DNA of 8,548 nt from Coriobacteriia bacterium. GTDB lineage: Bacteria > Actinomycetota > Coriobacteriia > Anaerosomatales > JAENZW01. The notes under the pieces are model-generated. The model was not told the DNA's origin. It made no database searches and saw only the letters and a list, made by a program, of their open reading frames with translations. The position numbers and the translations under genes were made by a program. The stretch covers positions 1 through 8,548 of the forward strand of contig JAOUET010000071.1 of assembly GCA_029858605.1 (NCBI GenBank), given 5' to 3'. Numbering within the stretch: position 1 is the stretch's first letter; every line of letters begins with the position of its first letter. This document shows positions 1-6,370 of the stretch, one piece after another.

Positions 1-619
1 CTTCCGTGCGGTCGACGTCGGCGAGCGGGTCGATGCGTGCGACCAGCAGTCCGGCCTTCTCGGCGGAGTCTACCGTGGCGGAGAGGACTTCGGCCTCGCC
101 CCAAGGAATCTGTCGGGAGAAGAGGGCCGGTATCGCGATTCCGGCGACCTGCGCACGCATCGCAACGAGGTAGTACCCGCCGTCCGTGGCCGGTCCGAAT
201 GCGACGTCCGCCTCGGCAAGAAGCCCGAGAGCCTGCCGGATGTGAACCCCGCCGAGGTTAGGGCAGTCGCTGCCGACGAGCACCACAGCGGGAGCGCCCT
301 GCGTCAGAGCTTCTCGCGCTGCACGTGCCAGGCGCGTGGCGAAGTCGCCGTCGTGCTGCGGTCGAACCGAGAAGCCGCCTCCGAGCCAATCGCGTACCTG
401 GGCGAGCGTTCCGCCGTCGACGCGCACCTCGAGCGCCGCATGTCCCGCGGCATCTACGGCGCGCATTCGGCGAACGCACCAGGCGGCCAGGTCGCGGTAG
501 AGAGCGGCTGCGCCTTCGGGCCCGATGTCTTCGGCGAGACGGGTCTTGACGCGCCCGGGCTCGGGGAAGCGGGCCATGACGACCAGCCGGGGAAGTCCTC
601 GGCGACCCGACCGGGTCAC
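1..619 (-). CDS. TIGR04282-family arsenosugar biosynthesis glycosyltransferase (DUF2064), 3' end cut by window edge
   Basis: About 206 codons are present and the frame is open at base 1, so perhaps the last 10-30 residues are missing. The product is a GT-A-like nucleotide-sugar transferase of the DUF2064/TIGR04282 group. Seen in the sequence: the N-terminal strand and nucleotide-binding motif VVMARFPEPGRVKTRL (residues 13-28), GSDCP (116-120) and DGGYYL (146-151), all family hallmarks, and a DVD near the end. I chose GTG at 619-617. The downstream ATG (577-575) falls inside the first beta strand and would delete it. The GTG also makes a GTGA overlap with the UGA that ends Sec-extended arsS, which implies translational coupling. 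A weak GGA lies about 9 nt upstream. Members often sit beside arsS, and transfer of a sugar-derived group in arsenosugar synthesis is presumed. The exact acceptor is unknown. The family call is strong and the reaction is inferred. Confidence 0.88.
   Translation of the reverse strand, partial: MTRSGRRGLPRLVVMARFPEPGRVKTRLAEDIGPEGAAALYRDLAAWCVRRMRAVDAAGHAALEVRVDGGTLAQVRDWLGGGFSVRPQHDGDFATRLARAAREALTQGAPAVVLVGSDCPNLGGVHIRQALGLLAEADVAFGPATDGGYYLVAMRAQVAGIAIPALFSRQIPWGEAEVLSATVDSAEKAGLLVARIDPLADVDRTE
602..619 (-). promoter_or_regulatory. Candidate bacterial SECIS hairpin for arsS UGA recoding
   Basis: On the minus strand GTGACCC / GGTC / GGGTCGC forms a 7-bp stem (one U-G wobble) closed by a GGUC tetraloop. 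The 5' arm begins 14 nt after the in-frame UGA at 636-634, and the loop begins 21 nt after it. Bacterial SECIS elements lie directly downstream of the UGA and present a G-U in the apical loop to SelB, and both features are met. Pairing weakens below the stem: a U-C mismatch, then scattered wobbles. The 5' arm contains the GTG start of the glycosyltransferase. The fold was drawn by eye, with no energy or covariance calculation. Confidence 0.68.
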
Positions 620-1566
620 AACAGCGTTCCGTGTCAACTCGAGCCGGCTGATGCCGTGCACGCGTAGCAGTGCTCGCCGAAGCGGATCTTGCGCTTCGCG
701 AGCGATCCGGCGTCGAAGTCGGCGATGTGCTGTGGCGCGTCTTGCGAGGTCGCCAGCCCAGCTGCCAAGTTGAAGTCACAGTCGGAGAACGTACCGTCCC
801 AGCCGATCGAGAGCCCGGTGCGGCAAGCGAGCACGGGGACGGCTTCGGCGTTGAACGCCCCGCGAAGCGAGCTCACGTACGCTTCCAGCATCCCGGCTTC
901 CAGCAGCCGGGTGCGGAACCTGCCCACGGGCATGTTCGTGATCACGACCGCGTTGTCGAACGGCACGTCGAGTCCGTCCGTGAGCGTGCGTTCGAGCTGG
1001 GAGGAGACTGCCGAAGGGGCCCTGGGCAGTCGAGCCTCGGTCGGATTGACGGCGATGTCGAGCCGCAGCTCGTCCGATCGACCGTACCCGAGTTCCGACA
1101 GAACCCATAGCGACTCGATGGCACGTTCGATGGGAGCGCAGCGCTGGGAGGCGTACGCGATCGGATCCGTCGTTGGCAGGGAGGCGAGAAGGCGGACGCG
1201 TTGACCGGCGAGGAACTTCGCGAGCCCATCCGCTTCCGGTTCAAGCAGGGCGGTGAGGTTCGTGCGGAGCTGCACCTCGATTCCCGAGCTGCGAACGTCC
1301 GATACGAATCGACGGATGTCTGGGTGCAGCTCGGGAGCACCACCGGTCACGTCCATGAGCCGAGGCTTCACCTCTCGTGCCACGCAAAGGACGGCCTCGA
1401 GGGTTTCAGCGCGCATCATCTCGTCGCGCCAAGGCGAGCAGGACTGGTGGCAGTGAGCGCACGCCATGTTGCACCTCAAGCCGACGTTCACCTGCAGCAC
1501 GTCGAGGCTGATGGCGCGCAGCGCGGCGGCGTCGGTCGCGGCGATCTGGCGGGAGAAGGCGTTCAC
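616..1566 (-). CDS. arsS: Arsenosugar biosynthesis radical SAM (seleno)protein ArsS
   Basis: Radical SAM enzyme that uses a 4Fe-4S cluster and S-adenosylmethionine. ArsS is reported to attach a 5'-deoxyadenosyl group to dimethylarsenic, the first committed arsenosugar step. Seen: Q-V-N-V-G then CNMACAHC (Cys32, 36, 39, the CX3CX2C cluster motif), TGGAPELHP, ITNMPVGRF, and the Cys-rich C-terminal domain with Cys248, DCDFN (Cys263), CYAC (Cys300, 303) and AGSS. An in-frame UGA follows at 636-634 and is interpreted as selenocysteine, giving 316 residues ending U-H-G-T-L-L. If UGA is a plain stop the gene is 634-1566 (310 residues). The start is GTG at 1566-1564 with AGGAG four bases upstream. 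The open frame continues further upstream but only as Arg-rich, antisense-like sequence inside the permease gene. It lies 50 nt after the permease and overlaps the glycosyltransferase by four bases. No arsM methyltransferase is visible. Confidence 0.9.
634..636 (-). other. In-frame UGA, probable selenocysteine codon of arsS (residue 311)
   Basis: The frame reads CTASAGSS, then UGA, then HGTLL and a second UGA at 618-616. ArsS relatives end in a motif of the form AGSSC-G or AGSSU-G, so this UGA falls precisely on the Cys/Sec position. Read as a plain stop, the protein would lose only that residue and five more. No selA, selB, selC or selD gene is in the window, so the host's ability to decode Sec cannot be judged here. 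Confidence 0.72.
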
Positions 1567-1616
1567 GCGGCTCCTCGGCACGAATGGCTTGGCGGGTCTT
1601 GGTCGGAATCTACCCG

Positions 1617-2495
1617 CTAGAGGTCCCGCTTCTGCAGAACGCGCATGCCCAGCAGGATCATGATCAGAGGGAACGCCACGGCATACGCGACCATCCAACC
1701 GCTTGGCACCGCGCTCGCGCCGAAGCTCACGCCTCCGCCCGAGGGGTCGAGAAGCACGCCGGAGGGCAACAGCTCGGTCACCGCCTTGCGGTGCACGGCG
1801 TCTACCGGCAGAAGCAGGCTCGTCACTATTCCGATGTTCAGCATCACCTGGTTGCTGATGATGCTGCCGATCTGCTCGATGACGCCGCCGATGAACCCTA
1901 TTCCGTACAGCGCAGTGCAAAGCACGCCGTTCGCGAGGGTCGGCAACCGCGTGCTGCCGAAGACAGCCACGCCACACAGGATGAGAGGCTCGAGGACGAA
2001 CAGCGCAATGGCTGCGGCAAGGTTATCGGTCGGTGCATCCATGAACCCCACCGCGAGACCCACGACCGAACCCATCACTGCCAGGGAGTAGACCGTGAGC
2101 ATTGCTGCAAGGCCGACGAACTTGCCGAGCACGTATTCGGAGCGGCGTATCGGTCTAGTGAGCGGCCCGTGCGCGACGCTGGAGTCGAGCTCTCCCGAGA
2201 CCGAGCCCACCGACGAGAAGACGGCCACCAGCCCCACGATGAGGCTCGACGGAAACAGGCCCAAAGAGAGCATCTGGGCGCCGATCATCTTGATAGTCAC
2301 CTCGTCCATGCTCGATATGGCGCCCCCTGCGATGTCGCGCGAGGCGAAGTAGAGCCCCGCGCCGTACAGGGCCAGGTAGCCCAGCGTCATCGCGGCTGCT
2401 GCAACCACGACCCAGCGGCGGCGCGCTTCCCGAAACGTCAGCGCCGCCACTGCGAGCACGCGCCGCGCCGCGCTTCGCGTCCAGACACTAGCCAT
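1617..2495 (-). CDS. ABC-2 type transporter permease subunit
   Basis: Predicted 292-residue integral membrane protein. By eye there are about six hydrophobic segments: near residues 28-48, 80-100, 125-150, 158-180 and 190-225, and one close to the C-terminus ending in a short basic tail (LQKRDL). The motif G-E-x-D-S-S followed by L-T-R-P-I-R-R-x-E-Y-V-L-G-K between the second and third segments is typical of ABC-2 export permeases, which pair with the ATPase encoded just upstream. The ATG at 2495-2493 overlaps the ATPase stop by 8 bp and has a GGAGGAG ribosome site about 6 nt upstream, inside the ATPase gene, so the two are translationally coupled. The next gene, arsS, begins 50 nt after this stop. 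The substrate cannot be read from the sequence. Antibiotic, lipid, peptide or arsenical export are all possible. Confidence 0.85.
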   Translation of the reverse strand: MASVWTRSAARRVLAVAALTFREARRRWVVVAAAAMTLGYLALYGAGLYFASRDIAGGAISSMDEVTIKMIGAQMLSLGLFPSSLIVGLVAVFSSVGSVSGELDSSVAHGPLTRPIRRSEYVLGKFVGLAAMLTVYSLAVMGSVVGLAVGFMDAPTDNLAAAIALFVLEPLILCGVAVFGSTRLPTLANGVLCTALYGIGFIGGVIEQIGSIISNQVMLNIGIVTSLLLPVDAVHRKAVTELLPSGVLLDPSGGGVSFGASAVPSGWMVAYAVAFPLIMILLGMRVLQKRDL

Positions 2496-3399
2496 GCTGC
2501 TCCTCCGACACTGTCTCGATAAAGAGCGTCTCCAGATTCCGCTTTCGCCTCTCCACGCCCAGGATGCGTGTCCCTTCGTGCACGAGTGCTGCAACGAGTG
2601 CGGGGATGGCTTCGGCGTCGGGCAGGCCGATCACAAGCCGTTCCGGTGCCGACTCGAGGAGCGTGCCGCGGACACCGGCCAGGGTCTCTTCGGCGGGGCG
2701 GAAGGGCTCTGCCAGGAAGACTTCGACCTCGCAAGGCCCCGTGAGCAACTCAGACAGCGATCCGGAGGCGACGATGCGTGCGCGATCGATTACGGCGACC
2801 GAGTCGCACACCAGCTCGACCTCCGAGAGCAGGTGACTGTTGAGGAAGATGGTCGTGCCCTTCGCCTTGAGCCCGAGCAGCAGCTCGCGCACGTGCCGCC
2901 TGCCGAGCGGATCCAGGGCGGATGTCGGTTCGTCGAGGAAGAGCAACTCCGGACCGGAGAGCATGGCGCACGCGATCCCGAGCCTCTGCTGCATTCCCTT
3001 GCTGAAGTTGCGGATCTTGGTGCGAAGCTCGTCCGCCAGACCCACCTGGGTCATCACGTCGATCGTGGCCGGTCCGATCTGCGACGCTTCCATGCCTAGA
3101 AGGCGGCCGTGATACGCGAGCAGTTCGGCCGGCGTGAGCCATCCTTGATAGCGGAAAGTCTCGGGCAGGAAGCCCATGCGCTTGCGGGCGGACGTGTCGC
3201 CAAGTGGGCGCCCGAGTACCTCGCCAGCTCCCGACGTGGGGTGAATGAGCCCCACCAACATCTTCACGAGCGTGCTCTTCCCCGCACCGTTCGGTCCGAG
3301 AAAGCCGAAGATATGCCCCTCGGGGACCGAGAGGCATATCCGGTCGTTGCCGAGCTTGCACCCGTAGTATTTGGTCAGGTCCTCGGTGTGGATGATCAC
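2488..3399 (-). CDS. ABC transporter ATP-binding protein (ABC-2 exporter type)
   Basis: 303-residue cytoplasmic ATPase that powers the adjacent permease. Seen in order: Walker A GPNGAGKST (35-43); a Q-loop region G-F-L-P-E-T (76-81) with Glu at the usual Gln position, common in this export subfamily; signature FSKGMQQR (132-139), in which the canonical LSGGQ is replaced; Walker B LLFLDEP (152-158); D-loop SALD (160-163); and the switch His in NSH (189). A ~100-residue C-terminal accessory domain follows, as in CcmA/DrrA-like ATPases. The start is GTG at 3399-3397, which overlaps the preceding gene's TGA as GTGA. A GGTGGAG lies about 11 nt upstream. Longer in-frame reading only adds Arg-rich sequence antisense to coding signal, so the GTG is preferred. 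All catalytic motifs are intact, so it should be active. Confidence 0.93.
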   Translation of the reverse strand: MIIHTEDLTKYYGCKLGNDRICLSVPEGHIFGFLGPNGAGKSTLVKMLVGLIHPTSGAGEVLGRPLGDTSARKRMGFLPETFRYQGWLTPAELLAYHGRLLGMEASQIGPATIDVMTQVGLADELRTKIRNFSKGMQQRLGIACAMLSGPELLFLDEPTSALDPLGRRHVRELLLGLKAKGTTIFLNSHLLSEVELVCDSVAVIDRARIVASGSLSELLTGPCEVEVFLAEPFRPAEETLAGVRGTLLESAPERLVIGLPDAEAIPALVAALVHEGTRILGVERRKRNLETLFIETVSEEQHG

Positions 3400-4397
3400 C
3401 GAATCATCGACTCCACCATGTCGAGCATCATCTCTTGATCGACGGTCCCCTCGATACTGCGGATCACGCCTCCGTCGTTCCATATCGCGGCCGAGAAGGG
3501 GAGATCGTCGCCCGAGGGGGATGCGCCGGAGTCAGGTTCTACGAGCAGTACGCTGGTGCCGTCCACCAGGACCTCGCGAGAGGTCCCCTCCTGGACCGGC
3601 ACGATCAGGGTGTGCTGCCAGTCGTCGACGGCCTCCAGTTGCCCGCGCACGTTGTCGGGCAGGATCGGGAGGCTCACGAGTACGTCGCGCAACTCCTTCG
3701 CGTCTACTCCCGCAGGCACGACCAGCTCGGGAGAGCGACCCTGCGTGACCATCACGAAGTCGACCTCTACGGGGATGTCGGGATCTCGTGGCTCCTCGAG
3801 CGAGACCGGAGAGTCGCCGCGCGAGTACTCCGCCGTGACGATCGCCGGCATTTCGAACGTGAACTCCCTACCGTCGAGCTCGGCCGGCAGTTCCCGCTGG
3901 CTGCCGAAAGCGGCCAGCAGCTCGTTGACGCCCTCGACGTTGAGCGAGAAGCGGTAGGTCTGCGCGGCCTGCAGAACGATGGTGGGCTCTTCGTCGAGGC
4001 CTTCAGGCAAAGCGATCTCGAAGTCGGTTGCGGCTTGCGCCTCGTCGAAGGACACCTCTTCCATCGAGGGCGCACCCTCGACGTCGACCTCGCCGAGGGA
4101 CGCGAGGTCGATGCGCCCTTCGGCACTCTCCAATGAGGAGGTGATCTGGGTGAGATCTTCGGCGGAAAGCGAGAGCGACTCGATCTTGTCGGTGCGGAAG
4201 ACCTTCAAGAAGTCCGAAGCTAGACCTCGAACGGGCGCGAACGTGAGCGAGAGCGCGAACAGTGCGGCAACCGCCGCGGCGGCGATGCGCGCCCACCCGA
4301 CGCGCTGCACCCACGTTGGCGGAGTGGGGGCGTCGGCATCTGGTCGCCCGACGACGACGGGCGAGTCTGGTGCCGGTGGAACTCTCTTGGAGTCCAT
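3396..4397 (-). CDS. Single-pass membrane-anchored exported protein, DUF4367-like
   Basis: 333 residues and first gene of the five-gene cluster. A Pro-rich cytoplasmic head (1-33) is followed by one transmembrane segment (about 36-56, Ala/Leu/Phe rich) and a ~275-residue acidic, soluble extracytoplasmic part. Just after the membrane the segment F-L-K-V-F-R-T-D-K-I resembles the start of extracytoplasmic domains in anti-sigma-like/DUF4367 proteins. The C-terminal W-N-D-G-G-V-I-R-S-I-E-G then D-Q-E-M-M-L-D-M-V resembles the end of DUF4367, where a short helix follows a Trp-bearing strand. The start is ATG at 4397-4395 with GAGGGAGGG directly upstream (4401-4409). The stop overlaps the ATPase start (GTGA). 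It is probably an accessory, sensor or anti-sigma-like partner of the transporter. No sigma factor gene is visible. Topology is clear, while the family assignment is tentative. Confidence 0.7.
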   Translation of the reverse strand: MDSKRVPPAPDSPVVVGRPDADAPTPPTWVQRVGWARIAAAAVAALFALSLTFAPVRGLASDFLKVFRTDKIESLSLSAEDLTQITSSLESAEGRIDLASLGEVDVEGAPSMEEVSFDEAQAATDFEIALPEGLDEEPTIVLQAAQTYRFSLNVEGVNELLAAFGSQRELPAELDGREFTFEMPAIVTAEYSRGDSPVSLEEPRDPDIPVEVDFVMVTQGRSPELVVPAGVDAKELRDVLVSLPILPDNVRGQLEAVDDWQHTLIVPVQEGTSREVLVDGTSVLLVEPDSGASPSGDDLPFSAAIWNDGGVIRSIEGTVDQEMMLDMVESMIR

Positions 4398-4519
4398 ACT
4401 CCCTCCCTCACTAGACTCTCGTCGATGCGAGACCGTCGTCGGAATGCAGGCACTCGCACGCTCTCAACCGGGAGAACGCTTCCGTCCCAGTGTGCCCGCA
4501 GAGGCGATGAAGTGCGAGT

Positions 4520-4539
4520 GCCGTCACCCAGCCGTCACC
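4520..4539. repeat. Two 9-bp direct repeats spaced by one helical turn (possible operator)
   Basis: GCCGTCACC occurs at 4520-4528 and again at 4531-4539, an 11-bp centre-to-centre spacing. A related GCCGTGAC lies near 4564-4571. Direct half-sites one helical turn apart are typical of OmpR-type response regulators and similar activators. The position upstream of both divergent genes fits a regulator site, but the repeats are short and could be chance in GC-rich DNA. Confidence 0.3.
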
Positions 4540-4650
4540 ACACAGACACCGCGACGGGACGAGCCGTGACGCTTGGTCGGGCGGCGCGTGGGGTCGGGGG
4601 CGTGCACGCGCCGAGCGAGCGGCTGCTGGTTCTGCGAGCACTGGCGACGG

Positions 4651-4656
4651 TAGTAT
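4651..4656 (+). promoter_or_regulatory. Putative -10 element of a leaderless transcript for the HsmA-family gene
   Basis: TAGTAT matches the TANNNT -10 pattern and is separated from the ATG at 4663 by only six bases, so transcription would begin at or next to the start codon. No Shine-Dalgarno sequence precedes this ATG, which agrees with a leaderless mRNA as is common in high-GC Gram-positives. No good -35 is seen. Confidence 0.5.
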
Positions 4657-4662
4657 GGGTAC

Positions 4663-5049
4663 ATGTCCGCGACGCTGATGACCTCCACCATCCTCATCAC
4701 GCTCGCCCTCGTGTTCTACACGATCGGCGTGTGGGCGGAGCGCATCAGCCGGTACCTCAAGCCGTGGCACCTCGCCGCCTTCTGGCTAGGCCTTGCCTTC
4801 GACGCTGGTGGAACGTACGCGATGGACCTTCTCGAGCCAGGAGTGGACTGGCTGAGCGTTCACACGATCACCGGACAGATCGCCATCTGGCTGATGTTTG
4901 CGCACGCGGCATGGGCGACCTGGGTCGTGCGCAAGGGGACCGAGGAAGCACGAAGGCGCTTCCATCGCTTCAGTTTCTTCGTGTGGCTCGTCTGGCTCGT
5001 GCCCTACATCGGCGGCATGCTGGCCGGAATGGGAGTCATTGGCTTGTAG
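4663..5049 (+). CDS. HsmA (TIGR03987) family four-helix membrane protein
   Basis: 128-residue integral membrane protein, full length for the family. Four hydrophobic segments are apparent, near residues 6-25, 37-55, 68-88 and 106-127. Recognisable family positions include F-Y-T-I-G-V-W-x-E-R-I-S (19-30), WHLAAFWLGLAFDAGGT (35-51), the His/Ala-rich third helix G-Q-I-A-I-W-L-M-F-A-H-A-x-W-A, and a FHRFSFFVWLVWLVPYIGGM block in the last helix. The biochemical role is not established as far as I know. It is the only plus-strand gene, transcribed away from the ABC/ars cluster and convergent with the next membrane protein gene. The ATG at 4663 is preferred because of the -10 six bases upstream. A second Met at residue 6 (4678) is a weaker option. 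There is no sign of damage. Confidence 0.85.
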   Translation: MSATLMTSTILITLALVFYTIGVWAERISRYLKPWHLAAFWLGLAFDAGGTYAMDLLEPGVDWLSVHTITGQIAIWLMFAHAAWATWVVRKGTEEARRRFHRFSFFVWLVWLVPYIGGMLAGMGVIGL

Positions 5050-5086
5050 GCGCCGACGGGCCCGGCCTGCATGCTTCATCACGCCA

Positions 5087-5106
5087 GACTTCGTCTTCGA
5101 GAAGTC
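5087..5106. terminator. Hairpin in the convergent gap, possible bidirectional terminator
   Basis: GACTTC (5087-5092) and GAAGTC (5101-5106) form a perfect 6-bp stem around an 8-nt loop. The hairpin lies in the 62-bp gap between two converging genes, 38 nt after the HsmA stop and 5 nt after the other stop. Neither strand has a T-run after it, so intrinsic termination would be weak. Confidence 0.35.
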
Positions 5107-5111
5107 GGGGT

Positions 5112-5762
5112 CTAGTGTGCGTGGATCCCCCGAAGACCGGCAGGCCGTCCCTGGGCCGGGTGGTCCTTCAAGAATCGCATCAGGCGCAAGACGCCCACCA
5201 CGCCCGCGACTACGGGCCCTATTCCGAAGGCGACGATCGGCGGCAGCGATACTGCGCCCTGAACGTGCAGGGCGATCACGACCGGCAGTGGCACGCCGAA
5301 CAGCAGGGCGTAGATCCAGAACTGCCGCTGCCCAAGTGCCAACGCGAGCGCTCCGAACGCGATGAAGACACTCGCGCCGACGATGATGCCGCTCGACACG
5401 GCCTGGTCTATTGGGTCGACCCATCCCTGGGAGACGGCATAGATACCCGCCAGCATCAAGGCCAGGGCGCCGATCGCGAATGCGCCGATGGCGGCCCACC
5501 TCCTCACGCGGACTCGCGTCGGCGGCTTGCCGACACGCGGCTGGGTCACGTAGCGCTTGGCCAGCACGAACGCGACTATCAGAGTCGCCACGGCTGCGGG
5601 AACGAAGATTCCGACTTCATGCGCCAGCATCTCCTCGATGCCGAACGTGAGCCAAAGCCCTGCGATGTAGAGGTCGATCAAGCCATCGCTCGAGTACTCT
5701 CGAAGGGTAGCCTCTTCCTCGGTCGGCAGTGTTGGGGGACCGGGGTGCGACGTCTCGGTCAT
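5112..5762 (-). CDS. Six-helix membrane protein of unknown function
   Basis: 216 residues. A polar N-terminal tail rich in Pro and Glu (1-22) leads into Y-S-S-D-G-L-I-D-L-Y-I-A-G-L-W-L. This 'DGLiDl..Gl' opening occurs in several small uncharacterised membrane protein families. Hydrophobic stretches by eye are at 28-46, 50-68, 90-110, 122-143, 148-168 and 173-196, with a basic cytoplasmic-type loop between the second and third (R-V-R-V-R-R-W). No catalytic, metal-binding or transporter motif was recognised. ATG at 5762-5760 is chosen because GGGGAGG sits 8 nt upstream. An in-frame GTG nine bases earlier (5771) would overlap that ribosome site. The gene is preceded by 110 bp of non-coding DNA with a possible promoter and converges on the HsmA-family gene. 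It may be a membrane-protein partner of neither neighbour. Confidence 0.75.
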   Translation of the reverse strand: MTETSHPGPPTLPTEEEATLREYSSDGLIDLYIAGLWLTFGIEEMLAHEVGIFVPAAVATLIVAFVLAKRYVTQPRVGKPPTRVRVRRWAAIGAFAIGALALMLAGIYAVSQGWVDPIDQAVSSGIIVGASVFIAFGALALALGQRQFWIYALLFGVPLPVVIALHVQGAVSLPPIVAFGIGPVVAGVVGVLRLMRFLKDHPAQGRPAGLRGIHAH

Positions 5763-5815
5763 TCTCGCCACCTCCCCTATGTGGCCTTGCGAGGACGCAC
5801 GGTTCGCCCTCGAGC

Positions 5816-5823
5816 AGTATCTA
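5816..5823 (-). promoter_or_regulatory. Possible -10 element upstream of the six-helix membrane protein gene
   Basis: On the minus strand the octamer TAGATACT contains two overlapping -10-like hexamers (TAGATA and GATACT), about 55 nt before the ATG at 5762. No recognisable -35 lies 16-18 bases further upstream. It is the only AT-rich spot in the 110-bp gap between this gene and the META-domain gene. Confidence 0.3.
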
Positions 5824-5872
5824 CCCTGGTCTGTGGAGCGCGCTACGTCGTGGCGCCGATGCCGGTCCGGGG

Positions 5873-6349
5873 CTAGTTGCCTGAACCCTCGGTCTCGGTG
5901 AGTAGAAGTACGCGCTCGCCGTCTGAATCGAGCAGTTCGAGCTGCCCGTCGGAGAAGCGATAGGACGCCGTCGCCTCGAGCCCGGCGAAGAAAGCGGATT
6001 CTTCTCTCATCACGGCGCCGAAGCCGACATCATCACCGGTTTCGATCGGCCCGATCTCGAGCGAGTCGCCGTCGATTGCGTATGAAGCCGTGAAACCATT
6101 GTTCCCGCCGTTGCCTGCGATCTCGCTTCGCTCGAAGCGCATCGTCGCGGCGCTTCTCGGCATGACTTGTCGTTCGCGGCCAGAAGGATCGCGGTAGTAC
6201 GCCAGCTTCCATGTCGCGTCGCGAAGCTCATCGGGACGCGTGTCGGCTGTCAGGAGAACGAATGCGACTACGCCGATCGCAACCACTGCGATGACGGCAA
6301 ACCCGATCCATCTCAGGTATGTGCGACTTGCCGCTTCAGTTTCAGGCAT
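5873..6349 (-). CDS. Membrane-anchored META (DUF306/HslJ-like) domain protein
   Basis: 158 residues. One N-terminal membrane anchor (about 14-34), with no lipobox Cys, is followed by a single META domain that would face outside the cytoplasm. Domain landmarks: the opening A-T-W-K-L-A-Y-Y (45-52); AGNGGNNGFTASY (78-90), corresponding to the family's SGxxGCNxFxGxY; S-L-E-I-G (96-100); M-R-E-E-S-A-F-F (114-121); and a final L-E-L-L-D-S-D-G strand. The conserved Cys of GCN is absent here (GGNN). META domains occur in HslJ, linked to novobiocin resistance and heat shock in E. coli, and in many lipoproteins of unknown role. The start at 6349-6347 has no clear ribosome site, but downstream starts would remove the anchor. 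It lies 110 bp upstream of the membrane protein gene, with repeats just upstream of it. Confidence 0.8.
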   Translation of the reverse strand: MPETEAASRTYLRWIGFAVIAVVAIGVVAFVLLTADTRPDELRDATWKLAYYRDPSGRERQVMPRSAATMRFERSEIAGNGGNNGFTASYAIDGDSLEIGPIETGDDVGFGAVMREESAFFAGLEATASYRFSDGQLELLDSDGERVLLLTETEGSGN

Positions 6350-6370
6350 GCCGTGCCGATAGAGTCAAAA

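Larger units (their letters stand above)
4398..4662. promoter_or_regulatory. Divergent intergenic control region between the ABC/ars cluster and the HsmA-family gene
   Basis: This 265-bp stretch separates two divergently transcribed units and should hold promoters for both. On the minus side I see the strong ribosome site (4401-4409) and, just upstream of it, a small palindrome TCTCG-TCGATG-CGAGA (4417-4432) that would lie in the leader. TTGAGA (4462-4467) could be a -35, but no convincing -10 sits at the right distance. On the plus side a -10 abuts the start codon (annotated separately). A pair of 9-bp direct repeats lies at 4520-4539. I see no gene in it. Confidence 0.5.

Noticed and set aside
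1..577. Glycosyltransferase start at ATG 577-575
   Set aside because: This Met lies inside the first beta strand of the fold (L-V-V-M-A-R-F-P-E-P-G). Starting there would remove the strand and lose the GTGA coupling with arsS.
634..636. UGA as a sequencing error or frameshift truncating arsS
   Set aside because: The frame continues cleanly for only five codons to a UGA that overlaps the next start, and the hairpin is correctly placed. No shifted frame restores a longer family-like tail. A true plain stop remains possible but is less favoured.
634..1977. A longer version of the ArsS frame, extending 411 bases upstream of the GTG at 1566
   Set aside because: The extension is Arg/His-rich, overlaps the ABC permease on the same strand in another frame, and shows no homology-like pattern. 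The GTG has a good ribosome site and the radical SAM core begins 30 residues later.
1584..2522. 312-codon plus-strand open frame
   Set aside because: It lies fully antisense to the ABC permease, with a composition (His/Arg/Asp/Gln rich) typical of an antisense shadow.
4425..5876. 483-codon plus-strand open frame
   Set aside because: It overlaps the HsmA-family gene in another frame and lies antisense to the six-helix membrane protein. Its translation is Arg/His/Asp-rich with no domain and there is no ribosome site. It is a by-product of high GC.
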